Assembly (NCBI GenBank): GCA_023399355.1
Contig: JAEWQC010000238.1
Coordinates: forward strand, 1-21,430
DNA from: Bacillota bacterium
Lineage (GTDB): Bacteria > Bacillota > Clostridia > Acetivibrionales > DTU013
Direction of reading: 5' to 3'
DNA: 21,430 nt
In this document: piece by piece, positions 1 to 10,400 of the stretch
Layout: each line of letters begins with the position of its first letter
Numbering within the stretch: the first letter of the stretch is position 1
Notes under the pieces: model-generated
What the model saw: only the letters and a program-made list of their open reading frames with translations
Told to the model about the DNA's origin: nothing
Database searches by the model: none
Translations under genes and position numbers: made by a program

Positions 1-1371
1 CGAACCTCCATTGCCAGCCAGGCATGCCATGCCTCCATCTGTCCCGTCCATGCACGAACTGCCCTTACTGTATATTTTGGCATAGCTGCACAAGTCTATG
101 GCCGGAATGCCCCTTCCGGCAGATGATTCCAATTCCTGTGCCGTTTCCGTGCTGGTGCCTCCCTGTTCAGGTTCGTGTGCTATTTCCGCAGCACCGCCGG
201 TTTGCCCCCTTGCCTGTGACGCCTTCTCCCCGCTGCCCTGTCCTTGCACCAGCAGCACTTTTGCGCCGCTGTCGCCGAGCATATACCCGATTCTTTCTTC
301 CGGGTATTCCGGATCTATGGGCAAATACGCCCCTCCCGCTTTCAATATCCCCAGGATACCCGCCACTGTTTCAATACTCCTGTGTGCCATGATGCCTACG
401 ATATCGTCCGGTTTTATCCCATAACCTCCTAATTTTTCGGCTATCCTGTCCGATGCCGCATCAAGTTCCCGGTAATTCATCCGTTCATCTCCGGATACCA
501 CTGCCGTATTGTCCGGCGTTCTTTCCGCCTGCTCGCGGAACAGCATATCAATGGTCTTGTCCGTGGGATATTGTGCGTGTGTATCGTTATATTCATTAAG
601 GAGCCTGTCCTTTTCTTCTTCTGTAAGTATTTCGATCTCTGACAGTTCAATGCCTGGATTCTCGGTTACCGCTTCGAGCACACGGGAGAAATGGCAGGCA
701 ATTTGCTTCATCGTCGCCTGATCATACAGGGATGCCTCGTATTCCACTTTCATCGCAAGCGTTTTTTCCGTTAAGGAAAAGTGGAAGACTACGTCAGTGC
801 CCACATTCGACAGGCTTTTCAGTTCATGCAGCTGCTCCAGCAGCATTACTGTCTTGATATGTGGCCTTGGGAAGCTCTTGCTCTCTTCGAACCCCAACAT
901 TCCCGCAAGCGTCTCAAAAGGGAAACCGGAATGTTCATCCGCTTCGGTCACCGAACGCCTGACTTCCATCAGCAGGTCTTTAAAAGTCTTTTTTTCATCC
1001 ACAGTATTTCTCAACAGGAAAAACCCTCCATCGGCTATGAATTCCCGCTCATTTCGGAACGATGGCATTCCCAGGACGATGTCGTTGCTGCCTGTATACC
1101 TGTATAGCACATATTCCATTACAGCTGCAAGGATCATATATATTCCGTAATCCGATTCCCGTGCCATTGAAACAAGCCTGTCCCGAATGTTTCCAGCCCA
1201 TTCGCATTTCTCCGTCAATGTATAATTTCTGCCAGGGCTGCCTCCTCCCGGTACTGTCGGGAATGCGCTCATGATGATATCGCCCTTCAGCTTGTCCATC
1301 CAATACTCATATGCATATTCAAACACGCTTCCTGTCAATCGTCTGTCACTTGAAGCCCTATCAGCACTCAT
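1..1371 (-). CDS. NRPS, N-terminal part: half condensation domain plus start of adenylation domain (runs off window)
   Basis: The first 457 codons of a nonribosomal peptide synthetase gene; the frame is open to base 1. The ATG at 1371 follows GGAGG with a 6-nt gap and lies 32 nt after the stop of the giant PKS/NRPS gene, so the two are probably co-transcribed. Residues about 20-275 match only the C-terminal lobe of a condensation domain, entering at the YWMDKLKG region and including a GSNDIVLGMPS stretch. The N-terminal lobe with the HHxxxDG catalytic motif is absent. An adenylation domain follows: core A1 as MNYRELDAASDRIA (near residue 298) and A2 as LKAGGAYLPIDPEYPEERI (near 343). After A2 there is an unusual Gly/Gln/Glu/Ser/Thr-rich stretch (about residues 377-419) before the A3 region, which lies outside the window. 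Substrate specificity cannot be read because the pocket residues are not included. NRPS identity is certain; the role of the half C domain is unknown. Confidence 0.93.
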   Translation of the reverse strand, partial: MSADRASSDRRLTGSVFEYAYEYWMDKLKGDIIMSAFPTVPGGGSPGRNYTLTEKCEWAGNIRDRLVSMARESDYGIYMILAAVMEYVLYRYTGSNDIVLGMPSFRNEREFIADGGFFLLRNTVDEKKTFKDLLMEVRRSVTEADEHSGFPFETLAGMLGFEESKSFPRPHIKTVMLLEQLHELKSLSNVGTDVVFHFSLTEKTLAMKVEYEASLYDQATMKQIACHFSRVLEAVTENPGIELSEIEILTEEEKDRLLNEYNDTHAQYPTDKTIDMLFREQAERTPDNTAVVSGDERMNYRELDAASDRIAEKLGGYGIKPDDIVGIMAHRSIETVAGILGILKAGGAYLPIDPEYPEERIGYMLGDSGAKVLLVQGQGSGEKASQARGQTGGAAEIAHEPEQGGTSTETAQELESSAGRGIPAIDLCSYAKIYSKGSSCMDGTDGGMACLAGNGGS

Positions 1372-1403
1372 GTTCTTCCTCCAATATTTGTCTTCCCGTC
1401 AGT

Positions 1404-4400
1404 TCACTGCTCTTCCTCAAAATCAAATACGATCTCCCGGCTGATTGCTCTCTCCCGTTTCAAGCAATTCCGTACCGGTTCCATTTCAGCGATTTTCACA
1501 TATCTGTCCTCCAAAAACGTTTCAATTGCTTTCATATAATTCTCCGCCATTTTTAAAACCGTTTCCCCTCTGAACAGTTGTGTACAATATTCAAAACGGA
1601 ACCCGATTCCATCCGTGCGTTCATTGACATGTAAGGTGAGATCGAATTTGGAAGTTTTATTATTAATACGGTATGGGGTGAATTTCAGGCCGTCTGCCTG
1701 CAAGCTGTCTCCGCCATCCGTATGATAGGAAAACACTACGTCAAACAGCGGATTCCTGTTCAGGCTTCTCTGAAGCTTCAGCTTGTCGACGATATCTTCC
1801 AACTGGCAATCCTGATGATCAAAAGCTTCCAATGAACTTTCCTTCACTTCCAACAGAAATTCGGAAAATGTTTTTTGGTTTTCCGGATAATTCCTTAACG
1901 GAAGCGTATTGACAAATACTCCGATAATATTCTCCAGATCGGCATGCGGTCTTCCCAATATTGGCGAACCGATAATAATGTCTTCCTGCCCGCTGATTTT
2001 GTAAAGAAGGATGTTGAAGGCGGCAAGAAGGATCATGTATAAAGTCGTTCCTGTGTCTTTTGCCAAATGAAGAAGTTTTTCAAAAATAGCTCCCCCGGCA
2101 CCGAATTCATAAACATCTCCTTCAAAACTGCGAACGGAGGGTCTGGAAAAATCATATGACAAATTCAGGACAGGCAATTTGCCCGATAATTTTCCAATCC
2201 AGTATTCTTCCTGCCTTTTAATAATCCCCTCTTCACGCTGCTGATTCTGCCATTGGGCAAAATCCTTATATTGTATCCTCATCTGCGGCAACTCGATACC
2301 CTGATATAGCTGAATGAATTCACTGATCAAAATAGCCATTGATCTTTCATCCGATATGATGTGATGGATATCCAGAATAATTACAAATCTATCTTCGCAG
2401 ATTCTGACCAGGCAGACTCTGAAAAGGGGTGCATTTCCCAGATCAAAAGGGCGTATGAACTCGGCAAACAAATTCGGCAGCGCTTCTTCCTGCGCTTCCA
2501 TGAAACACATCCTGAAATCTTCTTCTTTGTTGATCTTCTGAACAGGGATGTCGTTTACCAGTTCAAATGAAGTCCTTAAGGCCTCATGCCTCCCGATCAG
2601 TTTCCGGAAAACCTCCTCCATTTTATTGCTGTCCGGCCTTCCTTCCACTGCAACGGTTGCGGTCTCATTGTAGGCAGTACTTCCGCTTTCCATCCAACTT
2701 GTGAGCAGCAGGCGCTTTTGTGCGGAGGACAGAGGGTAATACTCTTTTTCTTCCACAGCATCTATCTTGTGGTATTCTCCCCCCCTGCGGATGTCGATCA
2801 GTTCGGCGAGGCTGCTGACAGTGGGATGGCTAAAGATGTCACCGATCGAAACTTCTGCGCCCGATTCCCTGAATATGCGTGAAACAAGCGTGATTGCTTT
2901 CAATGAGCTTCCTCCAAGCTCAAAGAAATTGTCATCTGCACCGATCCGTTCATAGCTGAGCAGTTCCTTCCAAATTTCGCCCAGAAGCTCTTCCGACCTG
3001 TTTGATAAGGCTCTGTAGCTCTTTTTGCTTACGGCCTTCCTGGATATCCTGACGACAGGAAGCTTTAAAATCCTGGATGAAGTGTTATTCTCAATTGCTA
3101 AAGCTGAACCATTCTGCAAATATTTCCTGATATCCGGAGCATCTGCACAGCGCGAATTTCCCACAACAGCGACCTGCTCCCATACATCGCCTGCCCTGAT
3201 CGGATGCTGCACAGCCTTCCCGTTCTCCGTGTCCGGAACCTGTACGCTCCCGGTATGGAACGGCTCATCGAATGCCCAGATATGCCCGAGAGCTGCCTGT
3301 ATCCGGTCCGCTTCCCCGGGAAGCGTTATTGTAAGCACTGAGGGGCATTCCCGCATGACCTGTGCACTTTCCACGGAGTTGACGCCCATATAGATAAAGT
3401 TCTCAAGGCTGAGATGCAATTCTTCAGCCATGGATTTGATGTTTTCAGGTGTGGATTGCCGGTTGAATCTCCAGTTTGCCAACTGATTCTTTTGAAGCAG
3501 CATATCCGGGTTCTCTGCAAAAACATCCCATACCACTTGCTCATTACTTTGGCTGCACAGCATGATCAACATGCCGGAACGCATTTTTTCAAGCAAAATC
3601 TTCTGCAGTAAGTCGGCATTGCTATCGATTACGACACCCAAGGCCTTGCTCCCACCGCATCTTCCGCGCCAGAGCGTATTGTCGCAATCCAGCACCAGCG
3701 CCTTATATGGGCGCCTGTCCAAAGCACATATCCCTCTTGCAATCCATGTACCCATTGCAGCATAAAATTCGTCACTGAAAGGAAGATGCCCCTCCCTGTC
3801 TTTCTTTGCATCAAAAATTTCATGAACATCATATAGCGTATCCAATCCGGAAAAATCAATTGCTCTGACATGGTTCCCAAAGCTCTGAAGCGTTTGCTTC
3901 AACCGCCTGTACATATTATTCAGATAGCCTGTCATGCCCTGGTTCATGGAGAGATGGGTGGAAACAGGGAATATCCCTATAAAACAAGGTGTGGGACTGT
4001 TCCAATTCCGCAGCAGGCTCATCAGTCTTTCATAAGTTTCTTCGAGCTTGAGGATTTGTTCTCCCAATTCCGAAGAATCATTCCGGACCCAGTCTTCGAA
4101 CCTCACCAGGATCATATTGACTCCTTCGTTTGTGGAAACAAGGCTATCCTGATCGAGCAATTGCTGGAAAACCTGATTATATGGTGCAAAACGAACTTCG
4201 ATATCATAGCCGAATTGCCTGCCCCACCAATGGATATACTCCTCGACGGGTTCTGCAGTAAATGTAGCACTTACTGCCAGGCTGACCTTCCTCAGGCAGT
4301 CCGAGTGCAACAGCCGTTTTCCCTCCAGTAAGCGCTGTTCCTCTTCTGTGAATATCCCAAGATTGCCAGGTGTTTGCCCAAAATCCGCAACTGCCTGTTC

Positions 4401-7400
4401 CAGAAGTTCCGAAAAATGCCTGCCAAACTCCAACATGCTCTCTTTTGTGAACAGAGCGGTGTTATACTCCAGTGTAAAGTCCAGACCGCCATCTTCCTTC
4501 AACATCGCATCGACTTTAAAATCCAGCGTCGATGTATTCAAATTCAATTCATATCCGGAAAACCTGAGTTCCCCTGCCTGGATATCATTTACGGCATCAA
4601 ATTCATTATGGAGAATAAAAACGGTATCGAACAGCGGGTTTCTGGAGGGATCCAATTTCCCTGCCAAAGCCTCCACGATCCTGTCATAAGGGTAATCCTG
4701 ATTTTCATAGGCTTCCATGATCCGTCTCGCAGCTTTCCCGATATAGGCAGTTAACGCTTCCTCCTCCAGTTCAAACCGGATGGGAATATAGTTGATAAAA
4801 ACCCCGATTACATTTTCAAGACTTGCATGGTTTCTTCCCGCTACAACCGAGCCAATCGTTATTTCCCGTTGATCCGCGTATTTACCCAATAAGACGGCAT
4901 ACAGCGACAGGAGGACCGCATTCAGCGTGATACCCATTTCTGCAGCAGTCTCCTGTATCCGGCTTACCAGTTTTGCATCCGCTTCAAATCCGACAGTGCT
5001 TCCCTGATACCTTTGCCGTTCGGGCCGCTCAAAATCAAGAGGCATATCAAGAATTCCAATTCCTCCTGCAAATTGATCCAACCAGTATTCCTCCTGCTTC
5101 TTCATCTCTTCGGATTCCAGCAGCCTGTTATGCCAAACGGCATAATCCCTGTATTGTATTTCCAGCCCGGCGGGCTCCACACCGCCATACAGACTCGTGA
5201 ATTCCCTGATGAGAATGGCATAGGAGACTCCATCGGCAATGATATGGTGCATTTCGACATACAGGATATGGCTTTGCCCTGTGCTGATCAAGCAAGCCCT
5301 CAGCAAAGGCGCAGATGTCAGGTCAAATGGCTTCATAAGGCTGTTTATGACATCCTTCAGGCTGTCTTCATCCGTTTGAATTTCGTCCAGTTTGAATTCC
5401 ACCTCATCATGAACAATTTGTACCGGCTCCCCGTTGACAAAACGGAACGATGTTCTGAGTACCTCATGACGCGATATCAGTTTGCAGAAAACCTCCTCCA
5501 TGCGTCCTCTGTCCGGATTTCCATGGATTCTGACAGCAACAGGCATATTATAGCTGGTAACTCCGCTATCTGACTGATGAATGAGAAAGATCCTTTTCTG
5601 GGCGGATGACAAGGGATAGTATTCCCTCTGCCCGACAGAGTCGATCTGTTTGCATTTTTTACGTTCCGATGCAGTAATATAAGCAGCCAGCTGCCTAATG
5701 GTCGGATATCTGAATATATCCGTCAGAGAAGTTTCCACATGGAACTCCCTGCTGATGCGGGATATAAGAGTGGTTGCCTTCAGGGAATGACCCCCCAGTT
5801 CAAAGAAACTGTCATGTATCCCTATTCTCTCAAGTCTGAGCAGTTCTCTCCAAACACATGCCAGCTTCTCTTCCGTTTCATTTCCAGGAGCCTCATATTC
5901 AGCCTTTGCAGTTTTTTTGCCGGATGCCTGGTAGACGGGTAATCCAAGCAACATTGCAGCCGTATGGTTCTTCAACGGCAGCAGATGGTTTCTATGCAGC
6001 AAGCCGGTATCATCCAATCCATCCACTTGCCATGAATCTTCCGTCACTTCTGTTTTATCATATGCAACTTCCTCCATATACAATTTATAAGGCGCCGGGC
6101 CATTATTTTGAAGGAAACCATACTCGGGGGCTGCTTTATCAATCGGCACCACCAGTTCTATTTTCCCTGCGCCTGTCTTGAAAAACAGAATGGAACGGAT
6201 TCCCTCCCCTGTATTGGGAATGCTGTTTTCCTGCATATATCCCATGTGCCGGAAAAACCGGGCAGGCATGTCGGGGTCACCTGTAACTGTCCGTAGGACA
6301 CTGGTTTTTATCCTGCTGTCGGATGCAGCGCCGGATACACTTCCGGATCCGGGTGAGATGGCGGGTGCCGTCTCCGAAGCTGCATTCCCACATTCCAGAA
6401 GCTCGATCAGCCCAAGATTTTTCACCTGGATGAACATCACCATGCTGCGGCTAAAAAGAACCGCTTCTTTTGCTTCACTGATGATTTCATATTCAATATC
6501 GGAGTCACTCAATCCAGCTAAAAACCCTTTCAGGTCTTCGACCCTGTAGCAAAGATGATATGGTATGCCTGTCCCATTCTTCAACATACGGCTTACCGGC
6601 GATGCGGCATTCACCGGTGCAACCAGTTCCACCGTATCATGTCCTTGCATTGTGCACATTGACAGGTAAGAATTCTGTAAAGGGTCCCGTACGGTATCTC
6701 CACAATGGAACCCCCTTTGGGCAAAGTCCTCTGTGGCCTTCTTAATATCGGCTACGGCTATGGCTATATGATCCAGAGGGTAACCAGTTTTCCTTTTATC
6801 TGTTGTCTCTCCCCCATGCTTCTTCCTTTCCTCTTCAAGCTTCCCTACCCGGTACGATGTTTTATACCGGCATTCTATACTGCTGTCACAGGTTGGTATC
6901 CTATCCGTTTCGATTTGATAGAGCAAATAGTCCTTCGTCTCTTCAATAGCTTCCCACCCCGCACTATCCAGAAATGCCCGGAAGGGCTTATTCTTAGGCG
7001 TAGGATAAAACCTGGCCTGCAGACATTTTACACCTTTTTCGCCGCAATATTTTCCGATGCAGTCCAAAATGGCATTTTCCACACCTCTGCCGAGTATGCG
7101 GCAGCTTAACAGGAAGGTATCCAGGAAAACCGTTTCGTCCGTATCCCTTGTGATCACTACACCGGTAAGCCCATAATCTCCGAACCGGTCTTCCACCTCA
7201 ATCACCCAGCATTTTACGCAGGAGTCTTTGAGCAGCGACTGGATTTCCTCTTCCGTACGGCGGACCGTACTCAAATTGAACTGGTTTGTTCTCTGTGTCA
7301 GCTGTGACACCCTTCCGAGTTGCAAGTCTTCCATCTGATACATGCTTATCTTTAGATCAAGACTCCTGATAAATTCCTCAAGAGAGAGTCTGGTATCCTG

Positions 7401-10400
7401 CAGTTCCTGCCTTCTCTTCTCCGTGACATACATTTCAGTTCTGTTCCTGTCCTCTTCCGTCACACGAAAGACGTCGAATGCCCAGATATGGTCAAGGAAT
7501 GCAGAAATCCGCCCGGCTTCTTCAGGCAATCTGATCGTAAGGACCGAGGGGCATTCTTTCATTACCTGTGCGCATTCCATCGGGCTGTCATCCATGAAAA
7601 TGAAACTGTCCAGGCCAAGATTCAATTCCTTTGCCATGGAGTTGATATTTTCCGATTTTGCCTGCCAGTTGATCCTCCAGCTGACGAAGTGCTCTTTTTT
7701 CAACAGCATCTGAGGATTCTTTCCGAAAACCTCCCATACATCCTGTTCATTATTTTTACTGCACAAGGCAAGCAGCATTCCTGACCGGGTTTTCTCAATC
7801 AGGAAGGTCTGCAGGGCGGCAAAATCACTGTCAACCGTGACTCCCATTGCTCCATCCTCACCGCAAACCCCTTTCCACAGCGTATTGTCACAGTCAAGCA
7901 CGATTACTTTAAAAGGTGCCCTTCCCCATGCACAAATCCTCCTGGCAATCCAAGTACCCATGGCGGCATAAAATTCGTCACTGAAGGGAAGGTGGCCAAC
8001 CCTGTCCTTCTCTTCATCAAATAACTCCTGTATTCCATACAATTTGTCCAAACCTGTAAAGTCAATGGGATAGATGTTGTTCGCAAAGCTGTCAAGCGCC
8101 TGATTCCATCTCCTGTTCATATTTTTGAGATAGTTGATCATCCCAGTGCTCAATGAGCGTTGGCCGGATATGGGGAATATTCCTGCAAACAAAGGTGTGG
8201 AACTGTTCTGACCAGCCTTCAGTATCTCCAGCAGCCTGTCGAAATTTTCTCCGAGCTTCAGGTACAGTTCGCTTTCTTCCGAAGGGTCATTCCTGATCCA
8301 GTCCTCGAACCTGACAAGCAGCAGATTGATCCCGCTGTTGACAGCCAACAGGCTTCCGGGATCGAGCAACTGCTGGAATACCTGGTTGTATGGCGCAAAA
8401 CTGATCCTGGCATCCATGCCGAACTGTCCGCACCACCATGCGACATATTCTTCGATCGGTTCCGAGGTAAATGTTGCGCTGACTGCAAGATTGATAATCT
8501 TCTTCCGGCTTCCGTTCAACCGTCTTTTTTCCTCCAGATCATGCTCTTGGGCGACAGTCAATATCTCCAGCTTTCCAACAGCTTGTCCGGGCTCCTTCAC
8601 CACCTTTTCCAATAACAGAAGAAAGTGCTGCCCGAAATCACGCATGGATTTTTCTTGAAACAGCGAGGTGTTGTATTCCAGTACGCACCTGATCCCGCCG
8701 TTTTTATCCTCGTAGGCGTCTATCTTATAATCCAGCTTTGATGTTTTCATATTCAGTTCATGGCTTGTAAAGGTCAGTCCCTCGATCTCAAAGCTGTGTT
8801 CTATTTTCAATTCGTTATGAAAAATGAATACGGTATCAAACAGGGGATTCCTTGATCGATCCAGTTTTCCTGCAACATTCCCAACAATCCTCTCGAAAGG
8901 CAGGTCCTGGTTCCTGTAGGCATCCGATATGCGATCGCCGGCTGCACCCAGGTATTCATCAAATGTATTCTCATAGTCAATATCCAATTTGACCGGTATG
9001 AAATTGACAAACATACCGATTACATTTTCCAGACAGGCATTTCCCCTTCCTGCCGTAAGCGAGCCAACAATAACTTTCTTCTGCTTCCCGTACAGTCCGA
9101 GAAGAAGGGCATATGCGCTAAGGAGAACGTTATTGAGAGTCGTTTTATTTCTTGCCGCCACTTCTTTTAAGCCGGCAGTCTTTTCCGCATCTACCGTAAA
9201 TTCAACAGACGATCCGTTAAAAGTCTGTACCTCGGGTCTTTTGTAATCCAGAGGCATATCCAGCACCGGGATGTCTCCCGCATACTGTTCCAGCCAGAAC
9301 TGTTCCTGTTTTTTCACTTCATCCGATTCCAGCAGGCTGTTGTGCCAGGCGGCATAATCCTTGTACTGGACCGTCAGTTCAGAAAGCTCCCCGGAGTGAT
9401 AAAGGATTTTAAATTCCTGCAGCAGGATAGCCTGCGAAACCCCGTCCGCAATGATGTGGTGCATATCGTAAAACAGGATATGCCTGTCTTCGGATAACTT
9501 GATCAGACACACTCTGAATAATGGCGCCTTCGCAAGGTCGAACGGTTTTACCAGTCCATCCAGTACTTGGTCGAGTCTGGCATCATCAGATTCCAGATAT
9601 CCCAATTCAAAGATGAATTCCTCCCGGATGACCTGTACCGGTTCGTCACCGTTGGTATGGAAAGATGTCCTAAGCGCCTCATGCCGGGTAATCAGTTTGC
9701 TGAATATGGATTCAAACCGCTTCCTGTCAATTGTTCCCTGAATCATGACAGTAACCGGCATATTATACGAAGTGCCTATATCTCCGAATTGCTCAACTGC
9801 AAATATCCCTTTCTGAGCCGCAGAAAGACTATAATAGTCCTGTTTTCCGAGAGGCGGGATCATCGGCTGTGAAGCTTTTCCGGGTACTCCGGCAATATTT
9901 TTGCCGCCTGCATCCAAAAAGGATGCAAATTCCTGTATTTCCGGATACTCCAATATATCTGAGACCTTCACCTTCCTTCCGATCTGATTCAGCGTGTTGG
10001 CAATTTTTATAGCGATAATGGAATCTCCGCCCAGAGAGTAGAAATCATCGGATACATCCAGTGCCTCAAACCCCAGAGTCTCGCCCCATATCTGCGCAAC
10101 AAGCATTTCTGTTTCACCATATGTGCCGTTGTTCCGTCCCCCAAGCATTACCTTTCTCCTTGCTGCATAAACTGCAGGCGTCTCTCCGGCTGTCAAACCT
10201 TCACCGGCTTTAACCGTTCCATAATCCGCCGTCTTCTCCAGCAGGATATCACGACTGTTTTCAGTTACACCTGCCGTCGGGATGTCAATCCAGCATCTTT
10301 TCTTTTCAAAGGGATATCCCGGCAGGCTGATCCTGTGGGGTACGCTGCCATTGTACAGGCTGTTCCAGTCAATATCCGCCCCTTTTACATACAACCCGCA

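Noticed and set aside
3870..4331. Plus-strand open frames of 60-190 codons, for example here and at 5013-5573
   Set aside because: They are antisense shadows of the giant PKS/NRPS gene, with no recognisable domains or consistent ribosome sites.
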